Positions 24,844 to 35,135 of a stretch of 64,000 nt of DNA are shown here, in pieces. How positions within the stretch are numbered: the stretch's first letter is position 1; every line of letters starts with the position of its first letter. The position numbers and the translations under genes were made by a program. Below the pieces are notes generated by a model, which was not told the origin of the DNA, ran no database searches, and saw only the letters and a list, made by a program, of their open reading frames with translations. Location of the stretch: positions 372,001 to 436,000 of the forward strand of contig NZ_BMQJ01000004.1 of assembly GCF_014648055.1 (NCBI RefSeq). The letters are read 5' to 3'. The stretch is from Streptosporangium pseudovulgare (lineage in GTDB: Bacteria; Actinomycetota; Actinomycetes; Streptosporangiales; Streptosporangiaceae).

Positions 24844-26608
24844 CGCTCACCACCACCCGGTCGCCCTCCTTCAGCGTGCCGGGCCGTACGGGTGTCACCT
24901 CGACGTCGCCGTCGGCGGCCAGGCCGGTCCTGACCTCCACGTCGGCGACCCGGTCGTCGCCCCCGGGCAGCGCGACCCGGACCCTCGCGCGGCCGTCGGC
25001 CGAGGTGACGACGGCGGCGACCGGCACGGTGAGCACCGCGCCGCCGGTCGCGCCGACGGAGATCCTGGCGGTGACCGGTGTGCCGACCGCGTCCCGCAGG
25101 CCCTTGGCCGTCGTCGGGGTGAGCAGGACCGGCACGGACCCCGCCGCGTCGCCGAAGGGGCTCGTCGCCTTCTTCTTCTCCCCGGAGCCGCCGTCCGTTC
25201 CCGCGTCCGCGGGTTCGGCGTCCTTGCCGGTGGCGGTCAGCACCGCCGGGAACGTCGCGCCGTCGGCGGTCTCCAGGGTCGCCTTCAGGCCCTTGCGCAG
25301 CAGCTTGGCCTCGTCCCGGTCCACCGAGCCGGTCACCGCGAAGGACGAACTGGTCACGGTGGCGACCTTGCCCTCGACGGCGTCCCCGGGCCGGACCGCG
25401 GCTTTGTCCAGCCGGGCGGGCAGCGCGGGCAGGAAGACGATCTCCCCGGGCGGGACGCTGACGCCGTAGGTCTTCAGGTACTCGGCCAGGACCGCCTTGG
25501 CGCCCGCCACGTCCCGGCGGCCGTTGGCGACCTTCAGCCGGAGCGGGGAGAGCCGCCGGGCCTGGCGCAGCGCCTGGTCGGCGGTGGCGACGGCGTCCTC
25601 GGCGGCGCGCACCTCCTTGGTCAGCCCGGCGAGGCGGGTGGTCTTGCCCGCCCGGGCCTCGTCGTCGAAGGCGGCCAGCGTCTCCTGGGCGGCGCGCAGG
25701 TTCTCCCGGGCGCCCGCGGCCTTGACCTCGAGGAGCGTCCTGTCGTCCTCGGGCTTGGCGGCGGCGAGCGCCTGGGCGGCGGCCAGGACCTCCTCCTCGG
25801 CCTGCCGTACGGCCCTGGTCAGCTCGGTGAGGCGGGTGGCCTCCTCGGGGCTGAGGTCGCGCGCCTTCTCCGTGGCCAGCGCGTTCCGCGCGGCCCGCAG
25901 GTCCTCGCGGGCGTTGGCCAGCTTGACCGCCAGGGATTCGACGTCGCGTCCGCTGTCGAGGGCCGCCTTGTCGGTGAGCAGGTCCTCCTCGGCGGTCCGC
26001 ACGGCCTGCCGGAGGGTCTCCAGCTCCCGGCGGGCGGCCAGGTCCGGCTCCTGCGCCCGGTAGCCGCGCGCGGCGTACCAGCGGCGTACGGCGGCGGCCG
26101 TGGCGGAGTCGAAGACGCCGGTGGACGGCGGGCGGTACCCGAGGCGCCGCAGCGCCGCCTGGAGCTGGCGGACATCGGCGCCGCCGGTTCCCGGCGCCAT
26201 CGTGCGGTGCATGGGTACCTTGCCGCGCAGGGCGAACACCGGGCGGCCGTTGACCTCCAGCAGCACCGACCCCTCCTTGATCGTCCCAGGGCGCGGGGCG
26301 CGGGTGACCCGCTGGGCCCCGCCGTCGGCGGCGGCTCCGGCGGCGTCGGTCCCTCCGGCGCCGCCGACCACGCCGGCGAGGGTCACCGGCAGCGGCGAGC
26401 CGTACGCCAGGGTGCCGCTGACGGCGATGGCGCTGGTCAGCTTCTTCCGCGCGACGGGGGAGGTGACCAGGGACGGCTTGGGCGGCCGGCGCAGTGCGGC
26501 CTCGTCGGCGGGGGAGCGCAGCCGCGTGCCGACGGCCCAGCCCGTGCCGGCGACCAGGACGACCCCGGCCAGGACACCGCCCAGCACGCGGCGCCTGTTC
26601 CTCACCAT
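24836..26608 (-). CDS. Periplasmic-adaptor-like protein with peptidoglycan-binding domain
   Basis: A 590-residue single-pass protein. It has an N-terminal membrane helix (VLGGVLAGVVLVAGTGWAV), then a HlyD-like beta segment and a peptidoglycan-binding_1 domain (ADVRQLQAALRRLGYRPP, about residues 143-175). A long alpha-helical hairpin of Ala/Glu/Leu heptads follows (residues about 200-360), then a C-terminal beta domain ending VRPGTLKEGDRVVVSDA. This layout is common in Gram-positive ABC export operons lacking an outer membrane. The peptidoglycan-binding domain presumably fixes the adaptor in the wall. Its 3' end overlaps the ATPase gene by 8 bases. Confidence 0.85.
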
Positions 26609-26639
<31 letters not shown>

Positions 26640-26681
26640 CCGTCCGGGGGCCGGAGTCCGCCCGGCGCGCGGGGATCCGCC

Positions 26682-27563
26682 TCACCACTGGATCACCCTG
26701 AGGCCGAACTCGTCGTAGGCCTTCATCATCTTGTTGCCCGCGGAGTAGGCGGGGTAGAAGTCCCGGCCGCACTCCAGGTCGTCGAGCGCCGCCTTGATCT
26801 CCCTGTCCAGGTACGGCCGGGCCTGCGCGGCCGTCAGCTTCGGCTGGTACTCGGCCCCGTCGACGGGGTCCTCGGCCTGCTGGCGGCCGAGCCGGTTCAG
26901 CTCCGCCTTCAGCTCCGCGCCGCCGGCCTCGGCGACCTTCGTGGGCCGGAGTGAGGCGACCTTGTAGCCCTTGGCCCTGAGGCACTCGCCGTACTTCCGT
27001 GCGAGCTCGACGAGCTTGGGATCGCCGTCCGTCTCGCGGTCCGCCTGCTCCAGGCGGCGGTTGAGCTGGTCGTAGTAGTCCTGCTCGCTGGTCACGGTCT
27101 TGCCGGTGAACTTCTTGATCGCCGCGTTGCGGCAGTCCACGTCCGCCTCGCCCCACGCGGCGAGCTGGGTCGCCGACAGGGAGTTCTTGATCGGCTGGTT
27201 GGCGGTGTTGTCGTAGAACTCGTACTGGGCGGCGGCCGGGTCGTCCGGGTAGACGAACTCGGCGAAGTACTTGAACCCGTACTTCTGCCGGAACCGCTTC
27301 ATCGTCTCGTAGTCGCCGGCGTCGAGCTTGCGCTTCTCGTCGCCGGCCTGCTTGGGCGGCGGGACGTTCATGTTGTACTTGAACCCCTTGCGCTTCATGC
27401 AGTCGGCGCGGTCGGACTCCATCTGGCGGATCCTGTTCTGCATCGCGTCGGCGGGCGAGGGCGAGGGCGTGGCCGCGGCCTGCGTCGCGGCCGGTCCGCC
27501 GCAGCCGGTCAGCGCGGCCAGGGCCAGGCCGATCGCGGGCACGGCGAAGAGAACTCGTGGCAT
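26682..27563 (-). CDS. Lipoprotein of the PadR/ABC operon
   Basis: A 293-residue predicted lipoprotein: signal MPRVLFAVPAIGLALAALTGC with the lipid Cys at residue 21, then a Pro/Ser linker. The mature part is charged and helical. It repeats the motif C-M/L-K/R-x-K-G-F/Y-K (ADCMKRKGFKY, GECLRAKGYKV). Further Cys in DVDCRN and LECGRD could form disulfides. Similar lipoproteins are encoded beside peptidoglycan-binding adaptors and MacB transporters in other actinomycetes (recalled, not searched). It may be a substrate-binding or sensing component. It is separated from the adaptor gene by 73 bases that include a GGAGCCGCC triplet repeat. Confidence 0.75.
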   Translation of the reverse strand: MPRVLFAVPAIGLALAALTGCGGPAATQAAATPSPSPADAMQNRIRQMESDRADCMKRKGFKYNMNVPPPKQAGDEKRKLDAGDYETMKRFRQKYGFKYFAEFVYPDDPAAAQYEFYDNTANQPIKNSLSATQLAAWGEADVDCRNAAIKKFTGKTVTSEQDYYDQLNRRLEQADRETDGDPKLVELARKYGECLRAKGYKVASLRPTKVAEAGGAELKAELNRLGRQQAEDPVDGAEYQPKLTAAQARPYLDREIKAALDDLECGRDFYPAYSAGNKMMKAYDEFGLRVIQW

Positions 27564-27710
27564 GGTGACCTCGTTTCGGCACGCGGGCGGGCCGCGGGTG
27601 CGGTGGCCGCTCGCGGTGGGTGAGGGTTTCGGGGAGGGTCGCGGAGGCTCGCGGGGAGCACGCGGAGAAGAGCCGGCCGGGCCCCTGGAGGGGCGGAGCC
27701 GGGAGGAACG

Positions 27711-28646
27711 CTAGAGGGCGGGGTGCCGCCTCGCCCGGTACGGCGCGGCCGCGGCGAGCGCGGTGGCGAGGAGCAGCGCGGCCAGGTGGGCGATGTCGGG
27801 TTCGGACTGGACGCCGAGGTTCTCGGCGTGGACGACGCAGACGGGGACGAGATGGACGCCGGCCGCCACGGCCCAGCGCGGGTCGCGCGCCACGTGGCCG
27901 GCTCGGGCCGCGAGCAGCAGGAGCCCGAGCTCCAGCCCGGTCCTGACCACGTCGAGGGTGTCGCCGCCGCGACCGAAGTCGAGCCCGGCCGGGTCGGCGC
28001 CGGCCAGCAGCGGGACCACCGGCAGCCAGAGCCACGAGCGCCTGCCGAGCCGGTGCCGGTGGGCGGCCAGCACCAGCAGGCCCAGGACGGTCAGGCCGTA
28101 GCCGGCCATCGGCGCCACCGGGCCGCCGCCGCCGTAGAGGGCTCCGGCGTGCCAGACGGGAGGGGCGTCCACGGGCAGCAGGGTCGGGTCCAGCCAGGGG
28201 CGTCCCAGCGTGATCGCGAGCACCTTCGTCGCGACGAGCGCCACGACCGGGAGGGCGAGCCGTACCCGCCCGCGGATGACGAGCAGCAGGGCCAGCGCCG
28301 ACAGCCCCGTCCAGATCGGCACCGACGCCGTGTACGGCACCAGCGTCGCGAGCTGGACGGCGCACAGCGCGGTCACCCCGAGGTGCAGGCCGTCGAGCCA
28401 GGCCGGCCGGTCCGACGCTGCCGCGACGATCCTGGCCCGCAGCCCGCCGGAGACCAGCGCCCGCGCCTCGCGGAGCGGGGGCAGCGCGCGTCCCGGCTCG
28501 GCCGTGTCGAGCAGGGTGGTGATGATCTCGCCGCCGTGCTCGGCGCGGTAGCGGCGGGGGTAGCACAGCAGCAGCCGCCGGTAGCGGCGCTCCAGGGAGT
28601 TCCCGCCCGCCCCCGTGGCGGCGGGCCTCTCCAGGGCCGCGGTCAC
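27711..28646 (-). CDS. Multi-pass membrane protein coupled to PadR
   Basis: A 311-residue protein. A basic N-terminal segment (LERRYRRLLLCYPRRYRAEHGGEI, about residues 18-41) resembles the amphipathic helix found in many actinobacterial proteins encoded next to PadR regulators. About eight hydrophobic helices follow (e.g. LSALALLLVIRGRVRL, YGLTVLGLLVLAA). The ATG overlaps the padR stop by 4 bases (28643-28646), so translation is coupled. Function is unknown; a membrane signal transducer for PadR is one idea. Confidence 0.75.
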   Translation of the reverse strand: MTAALERPAATGAGGNSLERRYRRLLLCYPRRYRAEHGGEIITTLLDTAEPGRALPPLREARALVSGGLRARIVAAASDRPAWLDGLHLGVTALCAVQLATLVPYTASVPIWTGLSALALLLVIRGRVRLALPVVALVATKVLAITLGRPWLDPTLLPVDAPPVWHAGALYGGGGPVAPMAGYGLTVLGLLVLAAHRHRLGRRSWLWLPVVPLLAGADPAGLDFGRGGDTLDVVRTGLELGLLLLAARAGHVARDPRWAVAAGVHLVPVCVVHAENLGVQSEPDIAHLAALLLATALAAAAPYRARRHPAL

Positions 28647-28984
28647 GCGAAGGCCGATCCGGGACGGAGGAGCCGCCCGGTCACCACCGACGCCGCCTGC
28701 TGCATGCGCAGCGCCTCCGCGGAGACGACGTCGTGCCCGTGGTCGGTGAGCCGGAAGTATCTCCGGGGCCGGCCGTCGACGACCTCCTCGCGGTCCACGG
28801 CGATCAGGCCGTTCGCCGCCAGCCGGTCGAGCGCGCCGTACAGCGTGCCGACCGGCAGCTTCACCCGGCTCTCGGAGAGGTCGAGCGTCCGCTTGATGAT
28901 CCCGTGGCCGTGCAGCGGGCCGTCGAGCAGCGAGGCGAGGATGAAGTAGGTCGCCTCACTGACCGCTGGTGATCCTTTAGCCAT
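28643..28984 (-). CDS. PadR family transcriptional regulator
   Basis: A 113-residue winged-helix repressor. ATYFILASLLDGPLHGHGIIKR and LPVGTLYGALDRLAANGLI followed by PRRYFRLTDHG are the PadR N-terminal domain; the C-terminus is short (PadR-s2 type). It is the first gene of the six-gene operon and its stop overlaps the next start. The ATG at 28984 is chosen because a -10 box TATGGT lies exactly 7 bases upstream. That box is embedded in a perfect palindrome, so PadR very likely represses itself and the transporter genes. Confidence 0.92.
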   Translation of the reverse strand: MAKGSPAVSEATYFILASLLDGPLHGHGIIKRTLDLSESRVKLPVGTLYGALDRLAANGLIAVDREEVVDGRPRRYFRLTDHGHDVVSAEALRMQQAASVVTGRLLRPGSAFA

Positions 28985-28990
28985 GCGGGA

Positions 28991-29019
28991 GACCATACTT
29001 CGCGCGGCGAAGTATGGTC
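28991..29019. promoter_or_regulatory. PadR operator overlapping the operon promoter
   Basis: A perfect inverted repeat: GACCATACTTCGC (28991-29003), spacer GCG, then the complement at 29007-29019. The minus-strand -10 box TATGGT (28992-28997) is inside the left arm. Confidence 0.8.
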
Positions 29020-29166
29020 AACTCGGGCATCCGATGTGGAAACGGGCGCGTCCGGGCAGGCGTCCGGTCGCCGGTCGCCGGTCGCGGGGAGGCGGGAGGC
29101 GGGACGCGGGCGGACCCGCGCGGGCGGCGGTCCCGGGGCGCGGGCGGGCGTCCGGGCCTCCGGGCT

Positions 29167-30642
29167 TCAGGCGGCGGGCCTGACCGGCTTGAACAGCCAG
29201 GCGTCGAAGAGCGCGTCGAGCTGCCTGCCGGAGATCCGTTCCGCCAGGGCGACGAACTCCTCGGTCGTCACGTAGCCGTAGCGGTGCTCGGCCGTCCAGG
29301 TCCGCAGCACCTTGAAGAACGCCGCGTCGCCGATGCGCCGCCGCAGCGCGTGCAGCGCCATCCCGCCGCGCCGGTAGACGGAGTCGTTGAACAGGTCCTG
29401 CGGCTGCGCGCGGCCGGGGGGATACTTCCAGATCGCGTCGCCCGCGGGGTGCGCGTCGTAGGCGGCGCGGAAGGACTGCTCGGCGGGGACGCCGTTGTGC
29501 TCCTTCCACAGCCACTCGGCGTACGTCGCGAAGCCCTCGTTGAGCCACAGGTCCTTCCACCGCCGGATGCTCAGGCTGTCGCCGAACCACTGGTGGGCCA
29601 GCTCGTGGGCGACGGTGTCGTCGTCGGGGACGAACCCGCCGTACATGGGCTTGGTCTGGTTCTCCAGGGCGTAGCCCGCGGAGAAGTCGTCGATCACGCC
29701 GCCGGTGGAGGAGAACGGGTAGGGGCCGAACACCGTGCTCCAGTAGTCGGTGATCCGCCCCGACTGGGTGTACAGCCTGCCCAGGGAGTCGCGGTAGCGG
29801 GGGTCGACCGCCGCGAGGTTCGCGATCCCGGAGGCCGTCCTGCCCTGGCGCAGCTCGAACCGGCCCAGCGTCATGGTGGCGAGGTAGCTCGCCATGGGGT
29901 GGCTCTCGCGCCAGTGGAAGGTCGTCCTGCCGCCGGCCGTCACCGGGGCGCCGACCATCTCGCCGTTGGCCAGCACGGTCAGTCCGGCCGGGACGGTGAC
30001 CTCGAAGTCGTAGCGGGCCTTGTCGGCCGGGTGGTCGTTGCCGGGGAACCAGGTCTTGGCGCCGTTGGGCTCGCTGGTGACGAAGGCGCCGTCGCGGGTC
30101 GGGATGAACCCGTAGGTGCCGAGGTTGGAGGAGCCGGTGATCGGCTTGGGCTCGCCGTCGTAGGAGACCACGACGGTGAAGCGGTCCGCGTCGGAGACGG
30201 GCGTCGCGGGGGTCACGGTCAGTTCGGTGCCGGCCCGGGTGAACGCCGCGGGCCGCCCGTCCACGGTGACCCTGGCGACGCGGAAGCCCGACAGGTCGAG
30301 GTTGAACGCGTCCAGTCCCTGGGTGGCCTTCGCCGTGATCGTGGCCACGCCCGCCAGGTGCCGGGAGGACGGGTCGTAGCCGATCCGTAGGCCGTAGTGC
30401 TCGACGTCGTAGCCGCCGTTGCCGTCGGCGGGGAAGTCGGGGTCGCCGATCCCGGGGGCCCCGGTCCGCCCCTGACGCGGGGCGTCGTGCCGGGGCGCCG
30501 GGACGCCGTCGGCGGCGACGGAGGCCGCGGGGGCCGCCGCCCCCTTCGACGCCGTGCACGCGGTCGCGCCGACCCCGCCGAAGGCGGCGAGCGTGCTGAG
30601 AAACGTGGCGGTTGCCCCGATGGCCAGTCGACCGGACGTCAT
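29167..30642 (-). CDS. Secreted M1-family zinc metallopeptidase
   Basis: A 491-residue exported aminopeptidase. The N-terminal signal (GATATFLSTLAAFGGVGATACTA) contains a possible lipobox-like Cys. The catalytic zinc site HELAHQWFGDSL (about residue 347) is followed 18 residues later by the third ligand Glu in WLNEGFATYAEW. The substrate-binding motif is the GxMEN equivalent, here GYALENQTKP. It is shorter than typical M1 enzymes (about 850 residues) because the C-terminal helical domain is missing, as in other actinomycete secreted forms. It is isolated between the padR operon and a repeat-rich gap. Confidence 0.92.
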   Translation of the reverse strand: MTSGRLAIGATATFLSTLAAFGGVGATACTASKGAAAPAASVAADGVPAPRHDAPRQGRTGAPGIGDPDFPADGNGGYDVEHYGLRIGYDPSSRHLAGVATITAKATQGLDAFNLDLSGFRVARVTVDGRPAAFTRAGTELTVTPATPVSDADRFTVVVSYDGEPKPITGSSNLGTYGFIPTRDGAFVTSEPNGAKTWFPGNDHPADKARYDFEVTVPAGLTVLANGEMVGAPVTAGGRTTFHWRESHPMASYLATMTLGRFELRQGRTASGIANLAAVDPRYRDSLGRLYTQSGRITDYWSTVFGPYPFSSTGGVIDDFSAGYALENQTKPMYGGFVPDDDTVAHELAHQWFGDSLSIRRWKDLWLNEGFATYAEWLWKEHNGVPAEQSFRAAYDAHPAGDAIWKYPPGRAQPQDLFNDSVYRRGGMALHALRRRIGDAAFFKVLRTWTAEHRYGYVTTEEFVALAERISGRQLDALFDAWLFKPVRPAA

Positions 30643-30810
30643 GCCCGTGAGTCCCCCTTCCGGGCCCGGACCGCGCCGGGCACCGCACGCAGACTACGTG
30701 ACGGGCGGGTGCTACCCACGGTAATGGGGTGAGGGCCCGGGGTGTCCGTGGGATTGTGTCGCGGATGGCCTGTTCGTGCCGCGACCTCCGGACCGCCCGG
30801 GGCGCGGACC

Positions 30811-30899
30811 GGAAGGGGCCGGAAGGGGCCGGAAGGGGCCGGAAGGGGCCGGAAGGGGCCGGAAGGGGCCGGGAGGGGTCGGAAGGGGTCGGAAGGGGG
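30811..30899. repeat. 10-bp G-rich tandem repeat
   Basis: Six perfect copies of GGAAGGGGCC (30811-30870) and three degenerate ones to 30899. The periodic GGGG runs could form G-quadruplexes. The 375-base gap from 30643 to 31017 otherwise holds only the hpd terminator and GC-rich filler. Confidence 0.95.
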
Positions 30900-30969
30900 T
30901 CTTCGGGCTCCGGGGGAACGCGGTCCTTCCGGGGGGAGAGGGGAACGCGGCTCTTCCGGGGGAGGGGGA

Positions 30970-31007
30970 GCGGCCCTTCCGGGCCGCTGAGCGCCCGGAA
31001 GGGCCGC
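30970..31007 (-). terminator. Terminator of hpd
   Basis: A perfect 14-bp stem (GCGGCCCTTCCGGG at 30970-30983 with 30994-31007) around a 10-base loop, 10 bases past the HPPD stop. Confidence 0.8.
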
Positions 31008-31017
31008 GCGGGCGGCG

Positions 31018-32175
<1,158 letters not shown>

Positions 32176-32187
32176 TTACTGGACAAT

Positions 32188-32709
32188 ATGCCTATTCAGC
32201 CTCACGCCTCCGGGGAGCATCTGGACATCATGACGATCGATCAGCTCGACGCCCGGCTCATCGCCCTGCTCACCAGGGAGCCGAGGCTCGGGGTGCTGGA
32301 GTGCTCCCGGCGGCTGGGCGTGGCCCGGGGCACCGTGCAGGCCCGCCTCGACCGGCTGTCCGCCCGGGGAGTGATCACCGGGTTCGGGCCCGACGTGTCG
32401 CCCGCGGCGCTCGGCTACGACGTCACCGCGTTCGTCACCCTGCAGATCCGCCAGTTCGGCGGGCACGACCCGGTGGTCGACCAGCTCGCCGCCATCCCCG
32501 AGGTGCTGGAGGTGCACACGATCACCGGCGGGGACGACATGCTCTGCCGGGTCGTGGCGCGCAGCAATGCGGATCTCCAGCGGGTCATTGACGTGATCGT
32601 TGACGTCCGGGGGGTGGTCAGGACCTCCTCGGTGATCGCCTTGGACACCCCCGTGCCATACCGGGTCCTTCCTTTGGTGGCCGATGTGCCGCGCCAGGTC
32701 AAGAGCTAG
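32188..32709 (+). CDS. Lrp/AsnC family transcriptional regulator
   Basis: A 173-residue regulator. The N-terminal helix-turn-helix (LDARLIALLTREPRLGVLECSRRLGVARGTVQARLDRL) is followed by an AsnC/RAM ligand-binding domain (VTLQIRQFGG to VHTITGGDDMLCRVVA). Divergent placement next to hpd suggests it controls tyrosine catabolism, probably sensing tyrosine or 4-hydroxyphenylpyruvate. The ATG at 32188 has no clear ribosome-binding site; the ATG at 32230 (MTIDQLDARL) would give a more standard length. Confidence 0.9.
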   Translation: MPIQPHASGEHLDIMTIDQLDARLIALLTREPRLGVLECSRRLGVARGTVQARLDRLSARGVITGFGPDVSPAALGYDVTAFVTLQIRQFGGHDPVVDQLAAIPEVLEVHTITGGDDMLCRVVARSNADLQRVIDVIVDVRGVVRTSSVIALDTPVPYRVLPLVADVPRQVKS

Positions 32710-32813
32710 CCGTACCATCCCAAGCAGGGTTCAGTCACCGTTATGCATCGTTTACCCTTACGGTTCGCGCAGCTGACGGGGGGTCGGCCGCGCCAGGGGA
32801 TGGGGGTTGCCGC

Positions 32814-35009
32814 GTGCGAGAGGGCGGGAAGAGAGGGCCGGGACGGCGGTTCCTGCGGCTGGCGCTGATCGCCTTCGGCGTCGTGGTCGTCTTGTCGGTG
32901 GGCGTTCTCGGGGTGGTGTGGGCGATGACCCCCATCCCGGACAGCACACAGCCGAAGGCCACCGCGCAGGGCTCGGTGATCTACTACCGCGACGGTAAGA
33001 CCGTGCTGGCCAAGCAGGGGGTGAACCGCCGCAGCGTGCCCCTGTCCGAGGTGCCGGAGAGCGTCAGGAACGCCGTCATCGCCGCCGAGAACCGCTCCTT
33101 CTACGACGACAAGGGCGTCTCGCTCAAGGGCACCTTCCGCGCCATGTGGTCCACGGTCACCGGCCGGCAGCTCCAGGGCGGCTCGACGATCACCCAGCAG
33201 ATGGTCCGCAACTACTACAGCGGCCTCAGCCAGGAACGTTCCATCGTCCGCAAGCTCAAGGAGGTCATGATCTCCTTGAAGGTCGACCAGTCCAAGCCCA
33301 AGGACTGGGTGCTGGAGCAGTACCTCAACACGATCTACTTCGGCCGGGGCGCCGACGGCGTCCAGGCCGCGGCCCAGGCGTACTTCGGCAAGGACGTCGG
33401 CAAGCTCGACGTCGCCGAGGGCGCCTACCTCGCCGCGGTGATCCAGCAGCCGTCCCGGTTCGCCGACCCGCACGGCGCCGACCTCGACGCCGCCCGGACA
33501 CGCTGGCGGTCGGTGGTCGACGGCATGGTGCAGATCGGCGCGCTGACGCCCCAGCAGGCCGCCGCCACCACCTTCCCGACCCTCAAGAAGCCCCGCCCGG
33601 TCTTCTCCCTCAAGGGCCAGCAGGGCTACATGCTCGACCAGGTGGCCGCCGAGCTCAAACGCCGGGGATACACCGACGAGGCCGTCAACCAGGGCGGCCT
33701 GAAGATCGTCTCGACCTTCGACAAGAACCTCATGGCGGCGGCCGAGCGGGCCGTCACCTCCGTCATGCCCGACGGCTCCGCCAAGAAGGTCCACACCGGC
33801 CTGGCCGCCGTCGACCCCGGCACCGGCGAGGTCGTCGCCTTCTACGGCGGGCGCGACTACGACGCCAACAAGTTCGACAACTCCTTCTCCGCCAAGGTGC
33901 AGGCCGGCTCGACATTCAAGGCGTACACGCTGGCCGCCGCGCTGGAGAACGGCCTGGGCCTCGGCACGCGGGTGAACGGCAACTCGCCGATGACGGTCGC
34001 CTCCGCCCCCGACCACCCCATCCCCAACTCCGGCGGCACCTCCTACGGCCAGATCGACCTCGTCACCGCCACCAGGAACTCGGTGAACACCGCCTTCGTC
34101 GACCTCGGGCAGAAGGTCGGCCTGGACAAGGTCGTCAAGGCCGCCAGGGCCGCGGGCATCCCCGCCGAGCAGCTCGCCCCGCACCGCGGCGCGGCCACGC
34201 TCCCGCTGGGCGTGGCGTCGGTGAGCGCGGTGCAGAACGCCTCGGGCTTCGCGACGTTCGCCGCGGGCGGCGTCCACCGCGACGCCCACGTGATCCGGTC
34301 GGTGACCGACGCCACGGGCAAGGTCACGAAGTTCGACGCCAAGGGCAGGCGGGCCTTCGGCGAGCAGACCGCCGCCGACGCCACCTACGCGCTCACCCAG
34401 GTCGTCGAGGGCGGCACCGGCTCGGCCGCCCGCCTCTACGACCGGCCGGTGGCCGGCAAGACCGGCACCACCGACGGCTCGGTGTCGGTGTGGTTCGCCG
34501 GCTTCACCCCGCAGCTCGCGACCGCGGTGGACATGTTCCGCGACGACCACAAGCCGGTGGTCATCAACGGCGCCGTCCAGTACGGCGGAAGCTACCCCGC
34601 GCAGGTCTGGCGGGCCTTCATGACCGAGGCGATGAAGGGCAAGCCGGTCAAGGAGTTCCCCGAGCCGTCCGACTACGGCTACGACCCCTACGGCTACGAC
34701 GACGGCTACCCCTCCGGCCCGCCCGACGACGGCTACGGCGACGGCGGCTTCCGCGACACCCCGGCCACCCCGCCGTTCGACGACGGCACCTCGTCCCCCG
34801 AGCCGGGGGACCAGGGGACCGGCCCCGGGAACGACGGCGCCGGTGACGGCCAGGGCGACGGCACGAGCCCGCAGAACGGCCCCCAGGGCCGCGTGGACGA
34901 CGGCGGCGGCCCCGGCCAGGGCTTCGGCGACGGGACCGGCGGCGGCGACCCCCGCACCCAGGACCCCGCCCAGCGGGAGGGCCCCGCCCAGCGGCTCCCC
35001 GTCGGCTGA
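32814..35009 (+). CDS. Class A penicillin-binding protein
   Basis: A 731-residue bifunctional murein synthase. One N-terminal membrane helix (LRLALIAFGVVVVLSVGVLGVVW) is followed by a GT51 transglycosylase (AVIAAENRSFYDDKG with the catalytic Glu, and QGGSTITQQ). The transpeptidase has GSTFKAYT (SxxK, Ser near 364), TRNSVNTAF (SxN) and KTGTTDG. The last 110 residues are a disordered Gly/Asp/Pro-rich tail (DYGYDPYGYDDGYPS), usual in actinomycete PBPs. The GTG at 32814 follows a G-rich ribosome-binding region. The first GT51 motif has EN rather than the common ED. Confidence 0.95.
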   Translation: MREGGKRGPGRRFLRLALIAFGVVVVLSVGVLGVVWAMTPIPDSTQPKATAQGSVIYYRDGKTVLAKQGVNRRSVPLSEVPESVRNAVIAAENRSFYDDKGVSLKGTFRAMWSTVTGRQLQGGSTITQQMVRNYYSGLSQERSIVRKLKEVMISLKVDQSKPKDWVLEQYLNTIYFGRGADGVQAAAQAYFGKDVGKLDVAEGAYLAAVIQQPSRFADPHGADLDAARTRWRSVVDGMVQIGALTPQQAAATTFPTLKKPRPVFSLKGQQGYMLDQVAAELKRRGYTDEAVNQGGLKIVSTFDKNLMAAAERAVTSVMPDGSAKKVHTGLAAVDPGTGEVVAFYGGRDYDANKFDNSFSAKVQAGSTFKAYTLAAALENGLGLGTRVNGNSPMTVASAPDHPIPNSGGTSYGQIDLVTATRNSVNTAFVDLGQKVGLDKVVKAARAAGIPAEQLAPHRGAATLPLGVASVSAVQNASGFATFAAGGVHRDAHVIRSVTDATGKVTKFDAKGRRAFGEQTAADATYALTQVVEGGTGSAARLYDRPVAGKTGTTDGSVSVWFAGFTPQLATAVDMFRDDHKPVVINGAVQYGGSYPAQVWRAFMTEAMKGKPVKEFPEPSDYGYDPYGYDDGYPSGPPDDGYGDGGFRDTPATPPFDDGTSSPEPGDQGTGPGNDGAGDGQGDGTSPQNGPQGRVDDGGGPGQGFGDGTGGGDPRTQDPAQREGPAQRLPVG

Positions 35010-35135
35010 CCGGGCCGCCGCGCCCCGGTCGGCAGCCTCGGTGCGAAACGGTGCGGAACGGTTCACGGCCGCGCGTCGGCCCGGTCGCGCGCCGACCCGG
35101 CCGGGCGGCCGGGTCCCGGGTCGCGCCGCCGCGGG

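Noticed and set aside
30811..30899. CRISPR array
   Set aside because: Repeats are contiguous 10-mers without unique spacers and no cas genes are nearby. The 25-bp, 27-bp and CGTACG arrays fail for the same reasons.
32706..35066. Long antisense reading frame opposite the PBP gene, and similar long frames elsewhere
   Set aside because: High GC removes stop codons from antisense frames; compositions are Arg/Gly/Ala/Val/His-rich with no motifs.
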